This document shows, in pieces, positions 1-9,176 of a stretch of 64,000 nucleotides of DNA. The notes under the pieces were generated by a model. The model did not search any database, had not been told where the DNA came from, and saw only the letters and a program-made list of their open reading frames with translations. Numbering within the stretch: position 1 is the stretch's first letter; each line of letters opens with the position of its first letter. This stretch comes from Catonia carolina. Taxonomy: Eukaryota > Arthropoda > Insecta > Hemiptera > Achilidae. A program made the position numbers and the translations under genes. The stretch is taken from the NCBI GenBank assembly GCA_035578175.1, contig JAQMRL010000015.1, positions 19,773,672-19,837,671 of the forward strand. Reading direction: 5' to 3'.

Positions 1-1439
1 TGGAAAAAAATTATAAAGATGATTCAACGGATTTAAAAAATAATAAAATAAAAAATAAAGTAGATAAGAAACAACAGAAAAGAATTAAAAGTTATGAACA
101 ATATTCTCAAAGTATTCCTGAAAATAATTATAACAAAATTGACACTAGTCAAAACAATAAAAGAAATGGAGGAACAGATAATTATCATGATAATTCAGAT
201 TATAACACTGATTATAAAAATCATGAAAACAATAAAAATCAAAATGAAAGAATGAATGATGAAAATCAAGAATTGACTTATGAGAATCATGATAATGATA
301 ATAAAAATCAACAAAATTCAAATTCAAGAATGGAAAGATTTGATGATCAAGAACAATCATCAATACAGAATGGATCATTTCAAGATCAATATGAAAATGA
401 GCAAGATCATAAAGAAAATTATGAAGAATTGCCACATGAAGAAAATACACCGGAACAGGTTGAAAAATACGAAGAAAATCATGATATAAATCAAAACGAA
501 AATCATAATAACGTAGAAATACAAAACAATGAAATTAAAACTGATAAAGCGATAGATAAAATAAATGAAGATAAAAATGAAGATGAATATTCTGATTATG
601 AATATAAAGAACCGACCGAAGAAGAAATAAAACCAGAAGATGACAAACCGATATTTCCAAACTGGTATCCGAAACCACCGAAAAATTTCTTCGACCGTTT
701 ATTTGCACCAAAACCTACGACTACATCAACTGCAAAACCGGAATCTGAAGAATCATATAGACACCATCGTCGACATCGTCATCGTCATCACCATCATCAT
801 GAAGACGAAGAACAACCAAATCAAGAAGAAGAAGAAATAACTGAAAATATACAACAAGAACCTCCAACAGATCCAATCAATAATGATTATGAACAAAATA
901 ATGAGATGAACCAAGAAAAACCACCTCCAGGAATGTATTATCCGGTTATGAATCAACCACCATATCCAATGGATTATCCGCAACCATATTTTAATTATAC
1001 AACCATAACTAAAAGGAAAACATTTCAAAATGAAGAGGATTATGATAGTTTTGAAAAGTATTTAGCTAATAATGAATATAAGGATTCATATTACAATGAA
1101 AATCGTATCGGGAGTTCATCATATGAGGAATTTTTATCGAGAAATTACACTGATGATTATTATAAATATGGAAATTTTACAACGGAATACAATACGTATA
1201 ATACAACTGATCAATATTATGATATTAGTTCGTACAGTAGTAGTGATAATCAAACAGATATTACTTCATTTACAGAAGAATACACAACTACTAATAACAG
1301 TTACGAAAATACTGAACATGATGTAGATTTATATTTTACAGAAAATTTAAATGAGTTTTATAATTCTACTACAGATTTTCCAAATATTTTAGTAAATGAT
1401 ACAACAGAGATAACTGAAAATGCTCAGGATTATAATTAA
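1..1439 (+). CDS. Asn/Glu/Asp/Tyr-rich low-complexity protein, 3' exon (5' partial)
   Basis: The frame is open from the first complete codon (base 3) to the TAA at 1437-1439, giving at least 478 residues. The ATG at 252 is internal, so the true start lies left of the window, probably in an upstream exon. The N-terminal part is hydrophilic and dominated by Asn, Glu, Asp, Gln, Lys and Tyr. A Pro-rich stretch (about 640-720) is followed by a His/Arg tract (about 760-800), an acidic tract, and a Pro/Tyr segment (about 910-1000). The last third is Tyr/Ser/Thr/Asn-rich and holds about eight N-X-S/T sequons, which suggests an extracellular or secretory protein. No enzyme domain or membrane segment is visible in the part present. 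I do not recognise the family. The stop codon lies inside a target duplication made by an insertion starting at 1441, so the original 3' UTR has been displaced. Confidence 0.75.
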   Translation, partial: EKNYKDDSTDLKNNKIKNKVDKKQQKRIKSYEQYSQSIPENNYNKIDTSQNNKRNGGTDNYHDNSDYNTDYKNHENNKNQNERMNDENQELTYENHDNDNKNQQNSNSRMERFDDQEQSSIQNGSFQDQYENEQDHKENYEELPHEENTPEQVEKYEENHDINQNENHNNVEIQNNEIKTDKAIDKINEDKNEDEYSDYEYKEPTEEEIKPEDDKPIFPNWYPKPPKNFFDRLFAPKPTTTSTAKPESEESYRHHRRHRHRHHHHHEDEEQPNQEEEEITENIQQEPPTDPINNDYEQNNEMNQEKPPPGMYYPVMNQPPYPMDYPQPYFNYTTITKRKTFQNEEDYDSFEKYLANNEYKDSYYNENRIGSSSYEEFLSRNYTDDYYKYGNFTTEYNTYNTTDQYYDISSYSSSDNQTDITSFTEEYTTTNNSYENTEHDVDLYFTENLNEFYNSTTDFPNILVNDTTEITENAQDYN

Positions 1440-1440
1440 T

Positions 1441-2344
1441 GAATTTATATAATAATTTCACCAACTTTCTTTTTAAACTGCGTTACCTTTATTTTTATTC
1501 TTACTTACAGTGTTTCGGTGGATCAACCATCATCAGTGTAAATAAAAAAAATTGAAACCAAAAAATTTTATCTCACTTATTTGAATCCTGAATCCTGGTT
1601 GAGAGGGCTGAGAAGCCCTATGATGGCGACATCGTGTTAAGGAACACCTGGTCGCTCAGGGAACAATTTTACTGAATAATTGCAACCTCTTGAAATTTAG
1701 GGGGAATTTTATAGTTTAAAATTAGGAAATAGGATTCTGGCTCTTGCGGGATTGGGACTGGGACTTCAAAGGAGGTAATGTATTTTAAGAAGTTACTCGT
1801 GGATGAAAATTTATATTAAGGGACAAGTGGGTTTAAGAGCGGCTCTTTTCTTTTATTTTGTTTTTCAGTGGCCTTTTACAGTTATGTGGGAGTTTTATTG
1901 TTTTGGGGAGGGGAAGGCATCTCACTTATTTAAAGTTTACAGAAGATGATACATCTTCAGTCATTTGTATAAAACTGTTTTATACAGAATTAAAAAATGA
2001 AATTGAATAAAAAATTTTATCTCACTTATTTAAAATTTACAGAAGATGTATCATCTTCTGTAAATTTTAAATAAGTGAGATAAAATTTTTAATCTCCAAT
2101 AAGTGAGACAAATTTACAGAAGATGTATCATCTTCTGTAAATTTTAAATAAGTGAGATAAAATTTTTTGGTTTCAATTTTTTTATTTACTCTGATGATGG
2201 TGGATCCACCGAAACACATAAGTAAGAATAAAAATAAAGGTGACGCAGTTTAAAAAGAAGGTTGGTGAAATTATTATATAAATTCATTATATGAAATAGA
2301 AATAATTTCAAACTGCAGGATGCATTATAAAGATTTATTTTTGA
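1441..2344. mobile_element. Foldback-like insertion at the stop codon of the first gene
   Basis: The outer arms (about 1441-1580 and 2150-2288) are near-identical inverted copies; both contain CACCAAC...TTTCGGTGGATC on opposite strands. Between them lie about 430 bp of unrelated sequence and two internal palindromes. The insertion is bracketed by GATTATAATTAAT (1430-1442) and GATTATTATTAAT (about 2347-2359), a 13-bp near-perfect duplication. A duplicated copy of the gene tail at 4951-5001 has this site only once, uninterrupted. About 55 bp beyond the right arm are not matched on the left, so exact ends are uncertain. No transposase is present. An alternative is a local inverted duplication without transposition. 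Confidence 0.6.
2010..2090. repeat. Perfect palindrome, 39-nt arms
   Basis: Bases 2010-2048 are the exact reverse complement of 2052-2090, with a 3-nt spacer TAT. The arm contains TCTCACTTATTTAAAATTTA. A second, partly matching copy follows at 2100-2168, and a half copy lies at 1918-1955. All sit inside the foldback-like insertion. Confidence 0.9.
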
Positions 2345-2405
2345 ATGATTATTATTAATATTTAAAAAATGTATCTTGTTACTTTCTCTAGCCCTATATA
2401 TAGAA

Positions 2406-4012
2406 ACTGAAGTCACAAGATTGCCTTTTGCGTATGGATTGGCTGTGAGAAAGGGAAGTGAAAATATGACAGTGCTGCCAACCTCAACAGTAAGACACTA
2501 CTCGTACATTTCACTACCGTCAGTTTCTACATACATTTTGTAAGCTGTGGTTTAATCCGAAAAAATTTTCTTCAGAAACCTTATAAGAATTAAATGTGAC
2601 CTGTAATATTGCCTATAGTTAAATTACATGACTAGAAATGTTTGATTTACTGCAATTACCGGCTACCTTATTCCATTGGAACAAAATTTTCTACGAATGA
2701 ATTAGTACCTTCTTTACTATCGCTGTCACCAGTGTCTTCACTATCAGTCTCACTAGTATCTACGTAACCGTTTCCTTTATTTTACCAGGTGTCAACAAAA
2801 TTGTTGAAGAGTAGCTTCTTCACGTCTTTAATTTCCTTCTTTATTTTTCAAATGTGGAAAGAGAAACATCACAGTAGTTAGCCACTCGCTCATGGCTTTT
2901 GTTAGGAGGCATTGAAAGGCATTTTTGTTTAGTTTCAACGAAACAGCATTTTATTATACTGCATATTAGATTTCATTCAGCACTGTGAATAGCCTGCCCA
3001 CATTTTCGAGAAATTAAGATTTCTGTTTACTGTAACAAACAGTTATATTTGTACCTGTAAGGGACTGGCCGGGTGAAATAACTACACAGGTTATCAACTA
3101 CTATTATGTTTAATTAAACAACTAATTACATTGCTAATACTTAATTGTTTACCTACTGATCTTATTACTAGCCTATAACTACCCCTTAAACCTACGTTGG
3201 TTGGCCGGTCCCCGCCTATACCAGCCCAAACTGCCTTCGCCCTCAGTTCGGGGCTTTCCCGAACTTTTGCAAGTCGGGTAGCGCTTCACGAACGGGCTCG
3301 GTATCTGTTGGAGCTGGCAGACCACGGAGAGGATCGTACAACCAACCACTAAATCTAATTTATACACTACTTTTAGCCTACGTGGTTTCTGTCCATTACC
3401 AAATTTGAACACTAAGTTATAATATATAATTGTATAGAATATAGTACCTCGATATGGTCCTGTCCACCGGTCTTTAATTACGCACTACACACTTAATCTA
3501 AACCTTAACACTAAAAAGTCACACACCCGTACACACGATTGTTCTAAACACTACTCGACTAACTAACTGTTCACCCACTTTACCGCCCAACGCTTGTCCA
3601 CACCCGTACTATACAACTGTCCGTTCCTCACTGCCCTCTCCGTAGGCCTACTACACACCTGCAAGGGTTGGAATAGCAGACCCGTTATATCATTGTTCTC
3701 TTTTTGCCTGCTATCAACCCTCACACTCACATTCCACAGAGTTCACTTACCCGCCCACTCCTCACTTCGCTTATATCCTAAAAGTAAACCTATTTTAACT
3801 ATAACTAACCTAATGTACCGTATTAATCGGTACCTTACATACCGTTAACCTTAAAAGGTTCTGCGATATATTGTATATGCTCTGGGTATAGTATAAATTG
3901 TTATGTTTGTGTACTGAAATTAAAGCAGGCGTGCATGTGCACTGATGCTGTATCTACCTAACCGCTCGTTGCAAACAAGGGCAAACTCGTGACTCAAATG
4001 ACTATACCTAGA
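2406..4012 (-). mobile_element. tRNA-like repeat D, head-truncated, with two later insertions
   Basis: Read on the minus strand this matches the compact repeat at 35507-35900. Shared blocks are 2415-2520, about 3003-3056 and 3850-3998. The head with the tRNA-like boxes is missing here. Two blocks absent from the compact copy, about 2523-3002 and about 3057-3849, interrupt it. Confidence 0.6.
3057..3849. other. Unclassified insertion inside repeat D
   Basis: About 790 bp separate sequences that are contiguous in the 35.5-kb copy. The block is relatively GC-rich around 3195-3340. No terminal inverted repeat or coding similarity was recognised. Short open frames at 3179-3412 (-) and 3594-3848 (+) resemble no family I know. 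Confidence 0.35.
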
Positions 4013-4522
4013 TAAGGAAAGTATTGTTTTTATGTTGATTCTTTGAAATCAAGTTTCAACCAGAAATACATGTTTTCAGGGCCACCTGAACCAAAAAAAA
4101 AACATGTTTTTAGTGATTAATCTGGGTGTGAACAAAATATTTAAAGAACGAAATAGGATACGAAGTTGAAACTTGAAACTTAAGGAGGGTGCCTACCCAA
4201 AAAAAAATTTGTTTGAAGAAGTATGAAGCTAAGATTTTAAGTGATCATTGCGAAAACAAAGGAGAATGTATTGCAAAATTTTCATAATTCTGACTATCAC
4301 AACCCATTCCAAAAAAAGAGGAGTGAAAATTCAGAACTTCATGAAAATAATCATATCTCGGTTTAAATTTTCCCAATCAACTTGATTTAAAAACAATAAA
4401 AAGAGCATAAAATTATCTAGGGATGCTGGTATTGATTTATAAGATATATTTCCTCAGAAAATCTTTATTAATTTTTTATAAGATTTTTTTCTTTTTCAAA
4501 TTTTAAGATTTATGAAACATTT

Positions 4523-4875
4523 AACCCACCGAGTTGGCCTAGAGGTAAAGTCATCACCAAAATCAGCTGTTTAACAGCTGATTTTCAGGGATGAAGGTTC
4601 CTGGTTCAAATCCTAGTAAAGGTAGTTTCTTTTATACAGATTTGAGTGCTAGACAGTGGTTACTGGTGTATTTTGATGGTTAGGGTTCAATTAACCATAC
4701 TCTCTCAGGAATGGTCGGCCTGAGTCTGTACAAGATTATACATCATTTACTCATCATACATATCATCCTCATCTCATGGGGTGGGTGATGGGGGGTTGCT
4801 TATTGTTCTGAATTGAACAGATTGCAACATATACACATCGGGGTTAAACAAATAAATAAAAAATAAAAATAAATA
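4523..4875 (+). mobile_element. tRNA-derived SINE C, full length
   Basis: The head has an A-box-like TTGGCCTAGAGGTAA and a B box GGTTCAAATCC, the internal Pol III promoter of a tRNA-derived SINE. A palindrome (AATCAGCTG...CAGCTGATT) lies between them. The body ends near GAACAGATTGCAAC, followed by an A/T-rich tail. It is flanked by the direct repeat AAACATTT (4515-4522 and 4876-4883), consistent with LINE-driven insertion. This is the best-preserved copy in the window. Confidence 0.85.
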
Positions 4876-4950
4876 AAACATTTCTGTTTAGACTTACTAT
4901 TTAATAATCATACCCAGGTCCTTAGAGCAGAGTTACAACAGAGATACAAC

Positions 4951-5001
4951 ATAGATGACTGAAAATGCGCAGGATTATTATTAACATTTAAAAAATGTAT
5001 C
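4951..5001 (+). pseudogene. Duplicated 3' tail of the first gene (empty insertion site)
   Basis: The segment matches the end of the first gene (1393-1439): GATACAACA, ACTGAAAATGC and CAGGATTAT occur in the same order. The reading ends ...Ala-Gln-Asp-Tyr-Tyr-stop instead of ...Asp-Tyr-Asn-stop. It then runs directly into the sequence found at 2349-2404, without the foldback-like insertion. It is too short to be a gene and lies next to A-family sequence. Confidence 0.7.
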
Positions 5002-5222
5002 TTGTTACTTTCTCTAGCCCTGTATATAGAAGGAATGTATTGTTTTCATGTAGATTCTTTGAAATTAAATTTTTATCAGAAATACATGTTTTCAGGCTCA
5101 TTTGAATAAAAAAAAAACATATTTTTACTGATTGATCTGTGTCTGAACAAATAATCTGAAGAACAGAATAGCATACAAAGTTGAAATTTAGAACTTAAGG
5201 AGGGAGCCTACCCAAAAAAAAT
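5002..5222 (+). mobile_element. A-family repeat, 5' end only
   Basis: It starts ACTTTCTCTAGCC and ends in the same GGAGGG(A/T)GCCTACCC tail as the copy ending at 4217. It lacks the microsatellite and the 3' half. Confidence 0.65.
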
Positions 5223-5965
5223 CTTTTTTTAAGGGGGACTGTACTTTGTATCCGCCAATGTTAAATTTGCTATTTTTAGGTACATTTTGCATAGGATTGG
5301 TAAAAGATGGGGAAATGAAATTTTATACACTTATAGTTATTGAATTTCTCTAGACACTGACATTTTTTCAACTTAATCTGTTTGACCATGAAATTAAAAA
5401 CAAAATAACGAATAACATAGAATTTTTACAAATTTGTTTCTATTTTTTTTTTGCATCGGTATTATTAATTTTTGGAGTATCTGAGGACGTCATAAAAATG
5501 TCGGTGTATGTGCATGTAAGTTACAAGATGAATAACTGGTAAAAAATGGTTTTCGAGAAAAATGTACCTAAATGTCAAAAATCTAGATTTATAGGAAAAA
5601 GAAAAAACAAAAAGACACAAATAAAAAACAAAATGTACACAAACCAAGTAAATTTCCCGTCAACAGTCAGTCAGAAAGCTGAACCGACAGCTGAGTTTAT
5701 TAAAAACAGTAATGCAGATATTTTAAAAACCTAAAATTCCTTTACTCTAAAACAATCAGTATAAAATTATGAAAAATTTTCGTTCTTGTTGATATGATAA
5801 TTTGTCTGGATAAACCTGCTAAAAACTTAATTTTTTCATTTAAATCATTTTTTGATGTACTAATTTAATGTTTTTCTGGTAGATGTAGGTTTGAACTATT
5901 GAAAAACATAAAACACCAAAAATCGAAATTTTCACTCAAAACCATCATACAGTTTCCTATAAATA
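5223..5965. mobile_element. Possible relative of the TTAA element at 28.2 kb
   Basis: The left end TTTAAGGGGGACTGTA resembles the end of the 28.2-kb element (TTAAGGGGAGCAGACTG). A possible right end (ACAGTTTCCT, 5950-5959) is a poor inverse of it. Both elements contain GAAATTTT-CACA-like internal blocks. No good ORF is present. Remnants of an A-family end (GGGCAAGAAAAAGTAAAA) follow at about 6000. Confidence 0.25.
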
Positions 5966-6027
5966 TACTTTTTATATATTTTTTTCCTATTCGTATAGGG
6001 CAAGAAAAAGTAAAAGGAAATGAGTGA

Positions 6028-6105
6028 CAGAGAATCGAATGCGGACTCCTGGCATAGGAACAATTTGCACCGACCTCTACACTAACAAGTCGACTAAGTT
6101 AAATA
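6028..6105 (-). mobile_element. tRNA-like SINE head (degenerate)
   Basis: On the minus strand GTTAGTGTAGAGGTCGGTGC (A-box-like) is followed about 30 bp later by CATTCGATTCTC (B-box-like). No proper tRNA arms form. Confidence 0.4.
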
Positions 6106-6244
6106 TTAAATATTATAATTAGCAATATTATTGTAAGATAAAAGAAAAAGATGAATAATTTTTTGTTTAGAAATATACATCAACAACTTGGTTATTAGCG
6201 ACGAGTTTGAGATGAGGAACGGTTCGAAGGTTTAATAAATTTCT

Positions 6245-6317
6245 CAGACCCTAGCCGGGAATTGAACCTGGGACCTTCGATTTGGAGCGTAGCACGCTAA
6301 CCACTGGACCATGGAGG
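6245..6317 (-). mobile_element. tRNA-like SINE F head
   Basis: The minus strand reads TGGTCCAGTGGTTAGCGTGC (A box) and then AGGTTCAATTCC (B box) at tRNA-like spacing. The anticodon and acceptor stems do not pair, so this is a SINE head and not a working tRNA gene. Related heads occur at 11559, 32679 and 60190. Confidence 0.55.
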
Positions 6318-6319
6318 CA

Positions 6320-6769
6320 GCCAATATTAATATTGTTAAGGAAAAAATTGTAATTTACATTTTTCCAAATAATTTTGAGATAAACGTAGTTAAAATTTAA
6401 TAAAAATAAATAAAACTAGTGTTGGTAAAAGATTACGTGGAATGCTGACTAAAGAATTAAAATTTTTGTTAAAATTTTAATGATAATATTATATAATATT
6501 AAAAAAATTATGGGTAATTATTTCAAATATTAATAAAATTGATAATTAATAGTATAATGTAAACAAATTAAAGATACTGTAATTAATATTATTTATAAAA
6601 TACATTACTTCAGATTCCGATAACATTTCTAAGAAATACCAGTCTATAGTAAGAAGAAATAATAATAAAAATAAAAATAAAAACAAGAACGAGGGATTTC
6701 TATGACGCAGATGATACGATTATAATAAAACTTTGGCGGGGGTTAGAGAGTTCTTTGTATTTACTTCTC
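6320..6769. other. AT-rich 5' flank of the second gene
   Basis: No coding or repeat similarity was recognised apart from A/T runs and an A-rich tract at 6655-6690. Confidence 0.5.
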
Positions 6770-6854
6770 CCCACCCTTTTACTAGGAACGAACGAACAGC
6801 AACAGAGTGGGAAAGTTGTGAGCGGAGCCAGTTCAGTCTGGATCGATCGTGGCA
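6765..6854 (+). promoter_or_regulatory. 5' UTR with candidate splice acceptor and Inr-like site
   Basis: A pyrimidine-rich tract ending TTTTACTAG/G (AG at 6784-6785) would serve as a 3' splice site of a 5' UTR intron, placing 69 nt of leader before the ATG. Alternatively TTCAGTC (6832-6838) matches the arthropod initiator consensus. The two readings are mutually exclusive for the same transcript, and the sequence does not decide between them. No TATA box is seen at a suitable distance. Confidence 0.35.
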
Positions 6855-9098
6855 ATGAATAAGGTGTTTTTATTGTGCACGTTATGCATACTGCTAGTGT
6901 TATCGGTTTCGTTGATCGACGGAAAACGTTCCGGCGGGCGCGGTTCTGGTAGCGGTAGCAGTGGATTATTCGGTTCCAGAAGAAAACAACCTCAAACTTC
7001 TTCTAACAAGAAACAACAGCAACCTTCTAGAAATCATACGTCAGGCGGAAGTCATGGCGGTTCCAATCAACATTTCCTCGAAAACGAACGTCACCATGAT
7101 ACCAACAATAGAGGACATATCGGTTTCGAACAGTACGGCAAACCATCACAAACCAATCCTGGAATAGGATTCGGTGGTGCCAACAGACCATCAGCTCCTC
7201 CTTCAGGACAAGCTAATCAGGGTCTAGGTGGAGCATTCGGAGGATCAAATTACCCGGCTAAAACACAGAATACTCATGTACAATCTGCACCATACCCTAC
7301 GAACAACAATCCTGGAGGATTTGGAAATAATCCCGGAGGATTTGGAAATGCACCTGGTGGAATACACAACAATCAACCGGGTGGTTTCGGTTCGAATCCA
7401 GTAGGAGGAACACATCATCAACCGGGTGGTTTCGGCTCAAATCCTGCGGGAGGATATCATCAACCAGGAGGTTTCGGCTCAAACCCTGCTGGAGGATATC
7501 ATCAACCAGGAGGTATCGGTTCGAACCCTGCTGGAGGAACTCATTACAGCCAACCAACTGGTGGATTTGGACAACCTGGAGGACATTACAATCAACCAGC
7601 AGGAAGTTTTGGACAACCTGGAGGACATTACAATCAACCAGCAGGTGGTTTTGGACAACCTGGAGGACATTATAATCAACCAGCAGGTGGTTTTGGACAA
7701 AGTGGAGGACATTATAATCAACCTAATTATGGCGGTTCACATTACCCATCTGGAGGATACCCAGTAGGACAATCCGGTGGATTTGGAGGTCATCAGCAAT
7801 ATCCAAACTATGGAGGTGGACACAGTTATAATCCTGGTGGTTATGGTGGTTACAATCCTGGAGGATTTGGCGGCGGACATGGAGGTTACAATCCTGGTGG
7901 ATTCGGGGGCGGCAATTCGTTCGGTCATGGAGGTGGATATGGTGGCGGTGGATTCGGTGGTGGTGGATACGGAGGCGGTATGTACCCAGGAGGTTACAAA
8001 CAAAAAACTGGTCCGGGACTCGGAACTGGTTTACTTGGAGGTGCTGCCGCGGCTTTACCTCTTGGTTTATTATTAGGATACGGTCTTGGTTCCTCATTGT
8101 CTCCTTCACCGATGCACAACAACAACGATGCATTCAATACTTGGTTAAAACAACGAACAGAAGAAAAGAATAAAGAAATCGCAGCAACCAATGGAACAAT
8201 AGCGGCCAATGGAACAACGATTGTTACAGCCACAGGAGAAACAAGAACTGTGAACCAAACTGAACTCATCAGTCAAATCTTGAATGAAACTCAAATGTGT
8301 CCAGGAGGCGCTGGAATTTTGGATGCTTCATACCTGAATACTCTAGTACCTTGTAACATAACGGCAGTAGATTTCAACGCAGTTAATGTAACAGAACCAA
8401 TACAAGAAGACTGTAAATCTTTATCATTAACAGTGGTTCAAGTTAACACCGACACAAGTGAAAACAAAACAATGGTTTTACGTATAAAACAAAACAATGC
8501 GACCGGAACAAATGAGTTCGTTATTTTAACTTACGATTTAGAATTTGTTTCTTGTACCGCACCATTAAATAATCCGGATTCTAAAACATGTGAAACTAAA
8601 TCATTTTTGGCCGAACCTTCAAATATTTTGAACGAAACTTTAACATATCTTCGTACAACAAATGTATCCATTAGTCAATACAATACGACATTAAATTTGA
8701 ATAATGGTTGTGCAGAAGCAGGAGCTTGCGGTCCTGATAGTAAACAACCGAGAAATATAACATCAACTTATATAAACTTTTCAATTTTACCATTTTATCC
8801 AGCACATGTCATGATGTCTCAATGTATGATTTTTAAGACCAATTCATGCGATCCTTCATCGACAACTCCATGTGAAACTCCATTGATAACAACTTTGCAA
8901 ACGATTAATACCAACACAACTTTATCTAAATCTGATTTTGCTAATATAAATTTCGTTTTACATCAGTCGCAAGATATATTTTTGGCGTATTCACCGCCAT
9001 CACCGCCGCCTCCAAAATCACCTGAAGGAAATGCACCAGGTAGTTCAAGCTCCTACGCTGATGGTACCACTACACCTTCATCGGCAGCGCCCATTTGA
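6855..9098 (+). CDS. Secreted Gly-rich repeat protein with prion-like layout
   Basis: An uninterrupted 747-codon frame starts at ATG 6855; the preceding GTG at 6849 is not a plausible eukaryotic start, and the ATG has G at -3. Residues 1-23 form a signal peptide (Leu-rich core, break near Asp-Gly/Lys). A basic, Ser/Gly/Gln-rich segment follows. Residues about 150-380 carry two repeat tiers: units like QPGGFGSNPAGGYH, then four copies of FGQPGGHYNQPAGG, then Gly/Tyr repeats. Residues about 386-416 form a hydrophobic Gly/Ala/Leu segment with an AAAA core ending in GYGLGSSLS. The C-terminal third has 10 Cys (even number, disulfides possible) and about 14 N-glycosylation sequons, then a Pro/Ser/Thr stalk. 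The base composition is clearly richer in GC than the flanks and no repeats intrude, so it is probably under constraint. The gene family is not recognised; similarity to prion/Shadoo proteins is of layout only. Confidence 0.85.
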   Translation: MNKVFLLCTLCILLVLSVSLIDGKRSGGRGSGSGSSGLFGSRRKQPQTSSNKKQQQPSRNHTSGGSHGGSNQHFLENERHHDTNNRGHIGFEQYGKPSQTNPGIGFGGANRPSAPPSGQANQGLGGAFGGSNYPAKTQNTHVQSAPYPTNNNPGGFGNNPGGFGNAPGGIHNNQPGGFGSNPVGGTHHQPGGFGSNPAGGYHQPGGFGSNPAGGYHQPGGIGSNPAGGTHYSQPTGGFGQPGGHYNQPAGSFGQPGGHYNQPAGGFGQPGGHYNQPAGGFGQSGGHYNQPNYGGSHYPSGGYPVGQSGGFGGHQQYPNYGGGHSYNPGGYGGYNPGGFGGGHGGYNPGGFGGGNSFGHGGGYGGGGFGGGGYGGGMYPGGYKQKTGPGLGTGLLGGAAAALPLGLLLGYGLGSSLSPSPMHNNNDAFNTWLKQRTEEKNKEIAATNGTIAANGTTIVTATGETRTVNQTELISQILNETQMCPGGAGILDASYLNTLVPCNITAVDFNAVNVTEPIQEDCKSLSLTVVQVNTDTSENKTMVLRIKQNNATGTNEFVILTYDLEFVSCTAPLNNPDSKTCETKSFLAEPSNILNETLTYLRTTNVSISQYNTTLNLNNGCAEAGACGPDSKQPRNITSTYINFSILPFYPAHVMMSQCMIFKTNSCDPSSTTPCETPLITTLQTINTNTTLSKSDFANINFVLHQSQDIFLAYSPPSPPPPKSPEGNAPGSSSSYADGTTTPSSAAPI

Positions 9099-9176
9099 CA
9101 ATTAGCGCCCAGTAGTTCACTCCTACTGGGCATCACCTTGTTGCTGGCTACACACCTTTTCAACGCTATTAAGTAA
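9096..9176 (+). other. Putative stop read-through extension with GPI-type signal
   Basis: The stop TGA (9096-9098) is followed in frame by CAA TTA, matching the leaky-stop consensus stop-CARYYA known from tobamovirus-type and cellular read-through. The same frame stays open for 25 codons to TAA at 9174-9176. It encodes QLAPSSS followed by a Leu-rich hydrophobic run ending in FNAIK. A hydrophobic C-terminal tail after a Ser/Gly/Ala-rich stalk is what a GPI transamidase signal looks like. Codon composition across 9099-9173 is coding-like and changes abruptly to AT-rich sequence after the TAA. Alternatives: a recent nonsense allele, a base error, or a longer spliced product, since GTAAGT at 9173-9178 overlaps the second stop and resembles a splice donor. 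Confidence 0.6.

Larger units (their letters stand above)
2372..4217 (+). mobile_element. A-family repeat, 5' end only, split by a SINE
   Basis: The A-family 5' end (ACTTTCTCTAGCC..., 2378-2404) stops at 2405 and resumes at 4013 (GGAAAGTATTG...). Everything between is a later insertion. The copy ends at about 4217 in a tail (GGAGGGTGCCTACCC) shared only with the copy at 5002-5222, so these two are duplicates of one another. Confidence 0.65.

Noticed and set aside
145..450. Minus-strand open frame opposite the first gene
   Set aside because: Shadow of the low-complexity coding strand; Phe/His/Tyr-rich artefact with no start context or domain.
3179..3848. Two open frames in the GC-richer insertion
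   Set aside because: No recognisable protein family; kept only as part of the unclassified insertion.
6245..6317. Functional tRNA gene
   Set aside because: A and B boxes are good, but the anticodon, T and acceptor stems do not pair; several similar heads occur in the window, so it is a SINE family.
6849..6854. GTG start two codons upstream of the second gene's ATG
   Set aside because: A eukaryotic start at ATG 6855 with G at -3 is far more plausible.
7297..8269. Several overlapping frames on both strands within the Gly-rich gene
   Set aside because: They arise from the repeat periodicity of the true frame.
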